A DNA stretch of 64,000 bases, from positions 70,846,383 through 70,910,382 of the forward strand of contig CM064871.1 in the NCBI GenBank assembly GCA_032719365.1, written 5' to 3'. Below are positions 48,764-60,001 of the stretch, piece by piece. The first letter of the stretch is position 1. Every line of letters starts with the position of its first letter. The notes below the pieces were generated by a model that saw only the letters and a program-made list of their open reading frames with translations, did no database searches and was not told the origin of the DNA. The DNA comes from Prinsepia uniflora (lineage: Eukaryota > Streptophyta > Magnoliopsida > Rosales > Rosaceae). Made by a program: the position numbers and the translations under genes.

Positions 48764-48832
48764 GACTATTCCTCCTCCTGACATATGTTGGGATAAACTT
48801 ATTAAATCTAACAACCAATAGGAGGAATGGTC
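48764..48832 (+). ncRNA. Family B hairpin, copy B5
   Basis: 5' arm reads GACTATTCCTCCTCCTG; one C-to-T change within the arm. The 3' arm is as in B3. Confidence 0.45.
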
Positions 48833-49640
48833 TAGATATGGATGTACTTGCTCTTCTTCTTAATTTGGATGAGCTTCAAATATTTGTCCTTTGACGAAGA
48901 GGAGAAGATTAGAAAAGATAAGGATGAGAAGATGAGAAGAATAGAAGAGAGGTTAGTAATAACCTTCTATATATAGAGAAGATAGGATCTTGAATTCAGA
49001 GATGTGGTGCAGTTTAGCAGGGACGAAGAGGAGAAGATTAGAAAAGATAAGGATGAGAAGATGAGAAGAATAGAAGAGAGTTTAGTAATAACCTTCTATA
49101 TAGAGAAGATAGGATCTTGAATTCAGAGATGTGGTGCGGCTTAGCAGGGCTGCAAGGTATGACATGGTTTTTCCTCATTTTTTAACAAAGCGTGTTTGAT
49201 TCCTCATCGGCAATCTGCCCTTCATCGGCAATCTGCCCCTCATCGGCAATCTGCCCTCATATCATCGGCAATCTGCACCTCATCAGCAGTCTACACCTCA
49301 TCTGCAATCTGCCCCTTATCGGTATTCTACCCTCATCTCATTTGGAAGTATGTGCCTCATCGGTAATTGGCCTTTCATCGGTAATCTACCCTTATCTCAT
49401 AAGTAGTCTGTGCCTATCGCCAATCTTCTCCTCATCGGAAATTTAGCCCTAATCTGAAATCTGTCCATATCTCATCGGCAGTCTGCCCTCATCTTATTCG
49501 GCAGTATGTGCCTAATCGATAATCGGCCCCTCATCGGTAAATTGCTGCTCATTGACAATCTTCTCGCCACTTGACAATTTGCTTTCATCTCATCGGCAGT
49601 CTGCATCTCATCGGTAATTTTCCCCTCATCCGTAATCTAC

Positions 49641-50243
49641 CAACCATCTCAATCAGCAACACCGTTGAGATGCTGATCATCAACATCATTCGACACCCCT
49701 TCAGAGCAGCGACCATACTAGGCACAAACTGAGACACTCTCAATCTACACACCTGCTTATCATCTTCTCTTCCCGTGAAGAGCTTATCAAGATCCAGAGA
49801 ATGGAGACGAAGGTATACATATATAATATTTATTATATGAATAATATAATAAAGGATCCAAGAAGCCAAATAAATCAAACACTAAGGGGCACATGGGGTA
49901 AAGATGACAAAAACAGACAATATTATTTTTAATTGTTTAAAGGAATTCTCAATAATCCACTCATCCTCTTTATTGAGATATAAAAGGGTAGGATTGAAAT
50001 TTATTGCTTACAAATTCTATTTAGGGATTTTTGAATATTTTTTTTTTGAGATAATGTCTTATTTTATTTAATATATAAATATTAAAAATTTTAAATAAAA
50101 ATAAAAGTTGTCGAAGATATAACAATTATTTACTCAACTAAAAAACATATCTATATGATATCACAATATAGCCCATCCAAACTTTCTTTGAGAAGGAAAA
50201 AGAACGGCTCCGGTAAATAGACTCTGGTTGTTGGTTGGTTTCA
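49641..50243. other. Unassigned flank between the B array and the gene scraps
   Basis: Ends the minisatellite, then AT-rich sequence. On the minus strand about 49655-49812 is an open, ordinary-looking stretch following a possible acceptor (TATAC at 49813), but I do not recognise the peptide and no partner exons are seen. Confidence 0.35.
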
Positions 50244-50536
50244 ATGTTTGAAATTACGGCGCTTAATTCTTCGACTCATTGCGCAGCTCCACTGTGCCGC
50301 TCTGTCTCTACTCGCTTGCCTCTCGCTTTCTTCAATCGGACCTTCTCCAGACCCGGAATTTCCACCGAAGCCCCACCGTCAGGCTCGTCTCCGTTCATTG
50401 CCAGACGCCCAGTCCGGACGGCTTCGCATCCAAGCAGTCTCTCAGTTTGGATGAGTCCAAAGCTTCGATCGGATCCACCACGTCCTCGGCCACGTCCTCC
50501 ACCATTGATTTTCTCACATTGTGTCATCGTCTTAAG
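50244..50536 (+). pseudogene. First-exon fragment resembling an HD-domain 5'-deoxynucleotidase (HDDC2-like) gene
   Basis: From ATG 50244 a frame rich in Ser, Arg and Pro looks like an organelle transit peptide (MFEITALNSS onward). A second frame, offset by two, carries STIDFLTLCHRLK up to a good donor AAG/GTATGC at 50536. That last phrase resembles the start of the HD domain in plant HDDC2-type phosphohydrolases, where the first exon encodes transit peptide and linker. The shift of frame between the two parts and the absence of the next exons (those with the metal-binding His and Asp) mark a decayed or captured fragment. Identification rests on one short motif. Confidence 0.45.
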
Positions 50537-50939
50537 GTATGCGGCGATTCTGTTTGTATTCTACTATCTAGTTGTTTACTGAGAAATTGAGGAATGGACC
50601 TTCTTTAGATAAATGTGTCCCTGTTCTATATGCAGTGGGAGGCTACTAACAATTCTAAGAATGTTTAATCAGTTTTGAATTTTCTCAGCTGCCAAACAGA
50701 GCTTAAATGGGCCTGAAACTGGGCTTTGATAATGCTTGAATGGAAAACCTTATTTTTTGAATTTTATTGGTGTAGGTGAGTTATCTTATTTTGGCTTTCA
50801 TGGCCTTTTTGACCTCAAAATGGATTGAAAATTTGTTTTCCCTTCAATTCCTGTTAGGTCTTGTTTTCGTGTATTTTCATTCTATACCTTATTACTTTTA
50901 ATCATCAGGTATGAGGTTTATTGTTGAGCTTGATTGTAG

Positions 50940-51010
50940 GTTTTATGGGAGCGATTACGTTAGAACGATTATATTATTCATTGATGAGATTCATACTGTT
51001 GGAGAAGCAG
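50940..51010 (+). pseudogene. Single-exon fragment resembling the Walker B region of a Clp/HSP100 AAA+ ATPase
   Basis: Between an acceptor (TTGTAG) and a donor (GCAG/GTTTG), one frame reads IILFIDEIHTVGEAG, the form of the Walker B segment in ClpB/ClpC-type chaperones, in which the DE pair supports ATP hydrolysis. About 24 residues only, and neighbouring exons are not found, so this is a captured or leftover exon. With the exon at 50244-50536 it suggests a patchwork of unrelated host exons. Confidence 0.4.
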
Positions 51011-51250
51011 GTTTGTGCGTAGCTGTCATCTTTTTATATTGGATATGTCACGTTTTCTCTTGATGTCCTTGATGTGTATTGGTTTGTTTTGATTAATTGC
51101 TCCTTCTTTCTAATTTTTGTTTGAGAGATTGTATCAATTTGAAGATTTAGGGATGTAGAAAATATTCCAACGAGTTTGCAGAATCTTTTCCGGATTTTAG
51201 AACCTTGCTTCCTACGTTGGATGTTAATCTTTACCTGATGATTAGCTATA

Positions 51251-52985
51251 AATTATGTGCTAAATTTCATTCTAAAATGGTAAAGACAATTAGCTATAAA
51301 TTTCGTTTTGCACCTAGCCCGAGCCGACCTTGATTATTAGGGAAAGTAATTTACACTGTTCTGATTATATCATTATATGTTTCTTAGTCAAATATGTCAT
51401 TATTTTTGCACTTTTACTCATATTGTAGTTAAGGACGCTTTTCCCGTTTATGATGCATTTCATGTGTCATGGATTATATGTTATACCCACATCGAGAGTC
51501 CTAATCGGTGTATATTTGCGAAGACATTAAATTTTGATTTCCTTGAAGAAAACTAAAATGCAAAAAGAAAACTACTAGCTAGGCCTATAATTCTCATTCG
51601 AGAGAAGAAGAGAGTACTAATTTTGAATCGAAGAATACGTGACTAAAGATTCAATTTATTCCTTTAAAATTTTGAGGAAATATATGAAATTTTCTTTTAT
51701 TGATGATTTAATTCAACTCCAATATTGCATATAAGCATTTGACACTCATTACATTGCTACAATTTGGTTTAGCAGAATTTGCTAGAATTTGGATATGTTT
51801 ATGTCATGTGTGTTTTTTTTTTCTCTCGTTGGTGTTTATGTGGTCCATATGGATGTTTTAATAATCAGTTATGTTTGTATTTAGAATCTCAATTGATCGT
51901 CTACTTCGGAATGAATAATTTGCTCACTTGAATCACTATTGTAAAGTGGTGACTATAAGTGAATGGAAAAAAATATATCATGTTAATACGGGTGCATAAA
52001 ATGATGTTGATGCACATATTTCATATTTTTCAAATTTTGCATAGTATGTATCATTAAAAATCCTCATCTGCAAAATGTATTTGTGTGATTTTGATGTGTA
52101 AATAGTGATTTTGATGTGTGTAAACAGTATTTTGTTCTAGTTAGTAAATATTAACCTCATCGTAGGCGGCTCTGCACCCGTGTGAGTTTTTTTGGCGCCA
52201 TCCTGATTATTTGAGGTCATACTATTTATTTTTTTGAAATTCTCTAATATGAATATTATCAAATTATATAATAAAATTAAAATAAATTATAATTTGCATA
52301 AAAATGCCTAATTAGGGAAATTTTGAATTTTTTTATATCAAAACAATATCTATATCAAAAATAAAAATTCAAAATATTTCTAATTAGCCATTTTTTAATG
52401 CAAATTTTAATTTATATATTATTTAATTGTATTATATAATTTAATAATATTCATATTTGAGAATTTAAATAATAAATAATGTGACTAAATAATTTTAATT
52501 CCAATTTTAATTTATATATTATTTAATTGTATTATATAATTTAATAATATTCATAATTAAGATTTTTAAATAATAAATAATGTAACTCCGAATAATTAGA
52601 GTGTCACGCGGAACGCATAAAAAAATCTCAATCGGGTACTAAGCTGCCTGCGATGAGGCTAGTAAAATATACGTGAATGATATTGCACAATGAAGTTGGG
52701 GCCGCCAAAAGCCGACCGCTATCTTATAATTTCACGGGGAAAAGAAAATACAACAGAAATATATAAAACGGAATAATTACGACACCGTTAAATGCGCCTA
52801 TTATTCTCCTTTGCAGTCTGTCTTTCTTGAATTCTTTCTCACGTTTTTCATACCAAGTCCTTCGCTTTCCTCTCTTTTCCTTCCCCAAAGCATTGGACAG
52901 AGAGGGAGAAAGGGAGAGAAACAAGGTCTGAGTGTCAGGTCGGTGTGTGTATATTTGCAGAGAGAGAGGGTGCGATCTGAGCGGG
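51251..52985 (+). repeat. Dispersed repeat R, copy 2
   Basis: Collinear with 6555-8290, ending at GCGATCTGAG. Includes the second AT-rich foldback. Beyond 52985 about 700 bp of unrelated sequence separates it from cpn10 copy 3, while in copy 1 of R the gap to cpn10 is only about 110 bp. Confidence 0.85.
52225..52580. mobile_element. AT-rich foldback/MITE-like element, second copy
   Basis: Same arrangement as 7540-7930, with small deletions in one arm. Confidence 0.55.
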
Positions 52986-53221
52986 GAAGGATTTTGGATA
53001 CATTGCTTGATAAATTTGGACGCTTCAAACGCATATGGAGTGCTCAACGACAACAGCAATGGGGAGAGTGTGACTACGGTGTTATTTCATTGTTTTGGTA
53101 CGAAATTTTGTCTATTGAAAGAAGTCATGTCGATACTTTGTAGTATGTGACTGTCATCACCGAATGGTAATGGGGAGAGGAGAAATGGGGAATGTGCATA
53201 TCTGGTCGTGTTGGACATGGT

Positions 53222-53396
53222 TTATATTTATAAAATCCATAGAAACACTTCAAAATCTATATAAATTTATTACAAAATCTATTAAAATTTGAAATGATTT
53301 GAGTGAAATCATATAAAATAAGGTGAAATTATATAAAATCCATTATAATTCTAAATCATTTAAAATCTATTAAAATCTCAATCGAATACACCCCCC
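53222..53396. mobile_element. Harbinger/Tourist-type MITE end
   Basis: AT-rich subterminal phrases (AAAATC(T/C)ATTA) lead to CGAATACACCCCCC, then TTA. Matches the terminus of the transposase-bearing element near 5810. No opposite terminus was found to the left, so it is probably truncated. It lies in the ~700 bp inserted between R copy 2 and cpn10 copy 3. Confidence 0.55.
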
Positions 53397-53759
53397 TTAG
53401 ATTTTTCCTCTCGAGATTGGATTTTGCTTTTGGATTCTGTCATTCATCGGCTTTGTTGTACTTTTGCTGAAGATGTGCGGTTTTGGAGTTCGTGGATCGT
53501 GAAAATATTTGCTTATGTGATTGCCCACATAAGGCCTCATACAACCAAACAATCCCATATGTGACCTATGCCCACAGCCCGTCCAACAACGACGCAATTT
53601 ACGAATATGCCCTAAAACTCCCAAAACCCTAAGACATAGAACCTTCCACTGTCTCCTAGAACCTGATCACCAAGTAGAGTCCTCCCAAGCCTAAATGTTT
53701 TTAAAGAAACATCCACATCGCCTTCTTCACGGGATCGAATCTGATAACAGACCCACAAA

Positions 53760-54268
53760 ATGGCAAAGCGTCTGATTCCAACCGTCAACCGCGTCCGCAT
53801 CGAGAAAATCATCCCACACTCCAAGACCGCCGACAGCATTCTCCTCCCTGAAACATCTACCAAGATAAAGTGATTACGACGTCTTTTTCTTCTTCGTAGT
53901 TGTAACTGTACACCTCTCTGTGTGATGGGTTTGTGTGGATTTGGATTTGAACGAGTGTGATTGGTCCAATTGGTGCAGTTGAACTCAGGGAAGGTGATGG
54001 CTGTGGGGCCAGGATCCAAGGATAAGACTGGAAATCTGATTCCAGTGGTTGTGAAGGAAGGTGACACAGTTCTTTTGCCCGAGTATGGAGGCACCCAAGT
54101 CAAGCTTGGTGAAAAAGAGTATGTCTTTTTGTTATGTAGTTGCTCTGCGTTTTAGGGGTTTCTTCATTTTGGAATTGATGATGTTGATTGGGTGTTTGGT
54201 GGGTGGTTTTTTTTTGCAGGTTCCATCTTTACAGGGATGAGGACATCTTGGGCACTCTCCATGATTGA
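53760..54268 (+). pseudogene. 10 kDa chaperonin pseudogene, copy 3
   Basis: Exon-equivalent blocks 53760-53864, 53979-54118 and 54220-54268 have the same lengths as copy 1 (105, 140, 49 nt) and no frameshift. The first donor is AT instead of GT at 53865, as in copy 2; using the next GT would add 5 nt and shift the frame. The mobile loop also differs (SKTADSILLPE), and the first block has Val-Asn-Arg-Val-Arg where copy 1 has Leu-Asn-His-Val-Leu. Blocks 2 and 3 would encode a normal C-terminal two-thirds. Unless an AT donor is used, no full product is made. Family A follows about 15 bp after the stop, as in copy 2. Confidence 0.85.
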
Positions 54269-54282
54269 GTCAATAAATGAGC

Positions 54283-54494
54283 ACGCATCTTGCATGTATG
54301 TAGGATATAAAGTACCCATAATTCAACAAAGCTTCTGAACCCCATGTACATAGTACTTAATATTCATCAACCAAATTATGAATGGTAGTTAGTGCATATA
54401 TATATAAGAGTTGTTGCATATATATATATATATGAGTTAGTATATATGTGAGAATTAGTGCATATAAATAAGAGTAGTTAGTATATATGTCAGG
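54283..54494 (+). repeat. Family A unit start, cut by LTR E7
   Basis: GCATCTTGCATGTATGTAGG through the TA-rich sub-repeats to ATATATGTCAGG. The continuation (ATTGGTGCATATAAA) is not seen to the right of E7. Confidence 0.8.
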
Positions 54495-54765
54495 TGTAAC
54501 GACCCGTCCCGAAAGTCCGGATTAGCGAAATGATTAGTAACGGATTAGCTAAGTTAATCGGTAGTTAGTGGGTTACCTTTAGACCTTTAGCACAGAATGA
54601 CGATTTTGCCCCTGGAATGGGCAAAAAGTTGACCTTTAGTTCGGACGGTCAATTGGGCATTGACCGATTACCGTGACGTAGGTTGGGACGTCACGAGTTC
54701 GTAGATAGGTGGCACGCTCGATTCCGACATCCGAGGAGGAAGTTGTAATGTCCGGAAGGTTGAGG

Positions 54766-57616
54766 TGTAACGACCCGTCTTGAGTATCGGGATTAAATAT
54801 TATGTAATTATGGTTTAGAAAGACTAATCTGGGATTAATGGAGTGAAATCGGACGAAATGTGCAAAATGACCGTTTTGCCCTTGGGCGTGGGCAAAATGT
54901 TGACTTTTAGATCGGGCGGTCAAACGGACTTTGACCGATGACCGTGACGTAGTTCAGGACGTCACGAGTTCATAGGCGGGTGACATGTTGGATTTTGACA
55001 TTCGAGGAAGAAGTTGTGACGTTCGGGAGTCGAGGGGCATTTTGGTAATTTAGTTGAAAAGGGGCCCAATGTTGACTTTTGACCCGGGAGGTCCAATGGC
55101 GAAGGGCCAAGAACCGTTACGTAGATCAGGTCGATCTGAATCCATAGACAGGCGGCACGCCGAAAACGGACGTACGACAAGCACGGAAGTAAACTCGATT
55201 AACCGAACTAACCGAGACTCGGATTAAAATAATATTATAATAATAAAATCTGATTTCTTTAATCAAATCAATCTGGACCCTTGGATGAGTGACAAGTGTC
55301 ACTCATCCCCTACATTCCCTAAAATCTGGATCCTTGTTGGCCATTGGTTTATTTAATTAATTTTCTCTCCTGAAATCCTTACCATTCATTTTAAACCACA
55401 GATTGAATCTGGGCCGTTGATCCCATCTCCTTCTCTCTTTAATTGGATCAGATCACTCACACTCTCACATTTTCATTTTCTCTCAACCCGTGAACACTCC
55501 CCCTCTCTGCACAAACACCCTACCACCTCTCAGCCTCAACCTACATCCAGGACACCTTCAGATAACCCTCAGCCACCTCCAGACGGCCACCACCACTCCA
55601 CGGCCGCCCTGCACGGCCGAGAAACGTCCCCAGACCTGAGAAGAAACCAAACGACCCAAAACATCCAACCGTCCAAACTGTCACACGGACTCAAACCAAC
55701 TTAGAGTTAGGTTCACTGGGACGGTAGGAAGACTCAGACAAGGACTGGATGGCGTACGGCGACGACACGGCGGCGGTAAGTTGAAAAACCCGAGAAGACA
55801 CCATTTTTTTTCCTGTTTCGAAACGCTTATTTTTGACGTTAGGATTCTTTGTTTACCTCTGAGACAAGCCCTAGGGACCTAAACGACCATTTTAGATAGA
55901 AGTTCGTGGCCGGAATCTCGACGAGTCACCAGAGAAGATGACCTGAGTTCTCAGCCAACCTTCCCGTCAATTTTCAAGTAACCTCTTCACCCTAAAAATT
56001 GGTTTTGAGTCCACAGAACTATAGTGCAGGTTGTAACGAGTCTGTAGGATCAAACCTCACCAAAAATGGTGGTCGGGATGATGAACTGTGATCAGGTCAA
56101 ACCGTGGGTCAACGGTGACCCGGTTTCAGACCCGGTTACTGTAGCGATGACGTAATCATGCTGACGTCAGCAGTGATGTCATGATGACATCATCATGTCA
56201 GAAAACAGTGAGATCTGGGGCCAATGAGCTGCTGACACGTGTTCTCTGACACTGTCAGTGATGACGTCAGCATCATTGTAGCAGGTTTGACCAGACCGTT
56301 GACCAGGCGTGTGGGGGCGCATGTAAATAGTATTTTGTGTCGGACTAGTACCAATTTTAAGGTTTCGACGATACGAATCCAATGGCGGTGGTTTCGTGTC
56401 GATCGAAGATCGTTAGGTTGGTCAAATTAGGTTTTGAAGCCTTGGTAAGCGTGTTCGGGCGGCTTTCCCGGGCCGGTTTCAGTCTAGGGTTTCTTAGTTG
56501 TTTAGTAGGGACTTAAAGTGACCTTTACGTATGCTTTGAATATGACAGGAATCGTACTTTAGTACTTGGACAAGGTTATACGCTCGGAATTTCAGCGGGA
56601 CTGTACTGTGAGTGGGCCTTTGATTTCACTAAACCTCGGCATGCATAACTGTTTTCCTTTCCATTATATATATGTGTGATTCAAGCAAAAGTATCTGTTT
56701 TTTCTGAGTATGATTATGGCACGTATTACGATGTTTGGGCATGAGACCCGTCTGGTTGATTATGCACGGTTTTGAGTCATGTATATGTATATGGGTTTCG
56801 ATGATTATCTTTAGTACTGCACTGTATAGATCTACCCTAGTGATATTGTCTCCTCCGAATGAGGGTACCTCGGATTGGTCACGGCGCATTGCCTGCGAGG
56901 AGTCATTCTACGGAGGGACCGGACCGTAGAGTGGCCTAGGAGCGGGGGTGCTATTATTGGACGTCTGGGACGTCAGGCATCTGGGATGCCATACTCGGAC
57001 TGGGTTCAGGATTTATACTCGGGATTGAGACCCCGGGTGGCACGCGTAGCCTTGAGACTGTGACCTTACTGGGCGTCTGGGACATCAGACATCTGGGATG
57101 TCAGGGTTAGGATGTATAGTGCAGCGACTGAGGTTATGATTATGTTTATATTATTCTGCTTATGATTATATGATATGATATTATGGCTTTCGACACTGAT
57201 GCATGCATTTTGGAAAACGGAGGGGTAAAACTATATGTTTTCATTATGGAGAATTGTTTTATAAACTTGAGTTTCGGCCCACTCACCCTTGTTGTTTTAC
57301 TCACCCCTCTAGGTCGTGTTACTGAGGAAGAGGAGGATGATCCCGAGGAAGAGGCATAGGTTTACGTTGCGCGCCTAAACCCTGCTGATGGGTAGGTTGG
57401 CACGCAGAATGTCTAGAGTCGTGCTCAATAACTTGTATTTGGAAACTATCCCTTGTCTGACACTAGTTGTTTTTCGGATATTATGTATGACTTATATTTG
57501 GATATTTTATGCATTTAATTTTCTTTAAGGGTAAAATTGGTATGTTTTGTTGGGTGTCAGACGGGAGCAGGGCACGTCCCCATGTGGTCCCAGGGGGATC
57601 AGGGCGAGTCCTGTCA
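54766..57616 (+). mobile_element. Solo LTR E8 nested in E7
   Basis: TGTAACGACCCGTCTTG to GCGAGTCCTGTCA, 2851 bp, with perfect target duplication TGAGG (54761-54765 and 57617-57621). The outer LTR reads on without a gap after removal. Hairpin cluster at 56955-57105. Confidence 0.92.
56148..56269 (+). promoter_or_regulatory. Cluster of TGACG/ACGT (bZIP-type) motifs in solo LTR E8
   Basis: Within 122 bp: TGACGTAA (56148), TGACGTCA (56162), TGATGTCA (56174), TGACATCA (56185), the G-box CACGTG (56236) and TGACGTCA (56262). TGACG pairs are the as-1-type site of TGA factors. The density is striking for an LTR, but activity is untested. Confidence 0.55.
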
Positions 57617-60001
57617 TGAGGGCACTTTCGTAATTTGGTTAAATTAGGGAAAAAAGTTGACTTTTAGCACGACAAGGATTTCACACGTAAACCGAGGACT
57701 GTTAGGTAGATCTCGTCGTCCTGAGTACAACGACAGGTGGCATGCCTTCATCGGACGTAGGACGAGTGAGAGACTGGTCTAGAACGGCGAAGGGTAAAAT
57801 CGTAATTTGGACATCACAAGGGTATTTTGGTCTTTTTGCACATTGGGAATGGTGCCAATTTGATGAGGACAAGTGTACAGAGCTGGTTGGATATTTTTGA
57901 GTTTGGGACCATAGGATTTGGACACGTGGGCTGTGTCTAGTGGCTTCTAGCCACTTGCACGGTGCAAATTAAAAGGGGCTGAGTTTGGGTCGAGTCGTGT
58001 TTGTGAGAAGAAAAACAGAGACTGAGTTTGAGAGGAGGAATTGATCGGTTTCTGGGTGAGTGTGTGAGTTTGGTGATTCAGTAAGTGAGAGCAGAGAGAG
58101 TTTGAGAGGCTGGTGAGTGTTTGGGAGAGTCTGGAGGGTCGACTGAATGTGTGAGTTCTCAGGAAAACAGAGAGGTGTCGAGGGTGTGGTGCAACCATAA
58201 GTGATCAATTTGATCCACTCAGGTTTGAGGGAAGGCTAGGACGGTTGAGGACAACTTTGTGAACCCAGAGGAACACGGCGGCGAGCACGGCGGAGGCTAG
58301 AACGACGGTAAGTTTCACTGTCCTCTGTTTTCCAGTTTTCTTTCAAAGTTAAAGTCATGGAGTTTGAGGCTGAATCAAAGTGTTCTGTGAGTTCTAATAG
58401 GTGTAGTAGGTCCCTAGGAACCTTAAGAGTGTGAAGCCGTGACGGGGGGAAGCACGGGTGGCCGGGAACAGAAACATAGTTTTTGCTGGGTTCTGGTTCA
58501 AGTTTGGGAGATGGGATTGAGGCCGTAATGACGTGTTTTGAATAGGGGAATAGATTGCTAGGAAGCGGACGAAGCTTCTAGGTTTGAAAGGAATGGAAAT
58601 GGACGGGAGACGGCGGAGAACCGGTCACGCTGGTTCAGACCGGTCTAGTGATCGAAGAAGAAGATGAACAGTGCCACTGTGCAGGCGCGTGAAGCCCACG
58701 CGCAGCCCCTTTGGGAGGCGCATGAGGGCGCCTGGGGCAGTTTCCGGGGAAGTTTCCAACATGGTTTTGAGTTTAATCGTTGTAACGAACCTGTTGGGAG
58801 AAGTTTCGAGACAATCGGACGTCGTCTCGGGTTAGGTTTAAGTGTTCGAAGGTTTAGGTTCCGTTTAATTACGTTTAAAGTTCGGGAAAATTGGGGGAAA
58901 TTAGGAGAAGCTTAGTTGACGAGTTAGTAACTCGTTTTGGTGACTTTGGACAGGTCGGGACATCCCTGAGGCGACCGAGGAAGGTACGGGACGCGAGTGA
59001 CGTGCCCGGGGAACTGTGAGTGGACTCCTTCTTTCTAACCGAGCATGCATAACTGCTTTTGTGTACTTGTTATATGGTTTTCATTATGATTTCATGATTA
59101 TTGAGTATTCTATATCTGATTTGCATAATGGCGCGTTTTTCGAGATAGTTTACGTATTTCAACACGTTTTACGAGAAATACTCTGTTTATGCTTTTGATG
59201 CTATACTTTTGGGATTTCAATCTATAATTGGTTTCAATGCTTATAAATGGATTTTGAGACATGATTCGATAATCAAGGTTTTTGATTTTAGAATCGGATT
59301 TCGAAAATCGATATTTTGTTTTAAAGTTGAAAAGGAGATTTCCGGATTTGGGTTCGGAATGACGGTTCTGAACGCCGGAAGGGCTTCAGGATAGTGATTT
59401 CGGATTCGGGTTTGGATATGGATTTAGAAACGGTTTTCAAACGGTTTTGGATTGGATTTGCTGGATCTGATTATTGGGTTGCTGCAGCGAGCAGCCGGGA
59501 GTTGTGATAACCCTAGTTAGTGATTGTATGGACAAGTTACCAAGCGTGTGGTACTTGTGATTGGATCCAGAGGTGGGCCGATCGGTGGATGTTTCATGTG
59601 GAATGATTGGTACCTACGGTGAGTTGACCATATAGATTTGGAGTCTCGGTAGTAGAGTGTTTCTGAGTTTGGTCTGCACGAGGTTGTGGCAGACACTACT
59701 ATCGATGGACGTAGTTGTGTCTTATCGAGGTGGATAGGCTCAGGTAGCCGTGACGATTGTGACGATGGGATTCGTCAGTCGTGACGATGATACGAGGTGC
59801 GTGAGTGACGCACAGTACGAGCATAGATTCTGGATTTGACTCGATTACGACTGAGTACGATCGCAGAATGAGGTGCTGACGTTGAGTGTTGGCACACTTG
59901 CCATGTTACCTCTGTGAGGTGACTGTGGCGAGTAGGATATACCTAGATGAGTGGGACAGAGAGGATCCCAGGTGGCTCAGTGCAAGGTACGCGGGGGCGG
60001 A

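Larger units (their letters stand above)
41615..49640 (+). repeat. Family B tandem array (~940-bp monomers)
   Basis: The anchor GTTTGAT(C/T)CCTCATCG recurs at 45291, 46240, 47178, 48255 and 49194, giving periods 949, 938, 1077 and 939. Each monomer has an 18-bp minisatellite (CCTCATCGGCAATCTGCC-like, 10-20 copies), AGCATCTATGCCACATCGGG, poly-T phrases, TA-rich sub-repeats shared with family A, a hairpin, ATGGATGTACTTGC, a GA-rich segment and TTCTATATATAGAA. The 1077-bp monomer has an extra internal copy of the GA-rich segment. The array begins at 41615 and is split by solo LTR E6. Confidence 0.88.
54495..60000 (+). mobile_element. Truncated LTR element E7 with nested solo LTR E8
   Basis: Opens TGTAACGACCCGTCCCG at 54495; after the nested E8 it resumes at 57622 and runs as LTR sequence to about 59300. 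From about 59340 to 60000 the text resembles the internal domain of E2. A primer site and the LTR 3' edge between the two parts are missing, so an internal deletion has joined them. The target duplication partner (TCAGG) was not found at a matching site. No coding capacity seen. Confidence 0.65.

Noticed and set aside
45800..48840. Assignment of the B hairpins to the miR482/2118 family
   Set aside because: The 3' arm has a suggestive GGAGGAATGG, but arm order and full 22-nt sequence do not match that family as I know it; left unassigned.
45290..49560. CRISPR-like regular repeats (CATCGGCAATCTG)
   Set aside because: Head-to-tail 18-bp minisatellite with no unique spacers, in plant nuclear DNA; point changes spread evenly across the unit.
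50276..50527. Minus-strand 83-codon frame opposite the HDDC2-like exon
   Set aside because: Arg/Gly-rich shadow of a Ser/Pro-rich exon on the plus strand.
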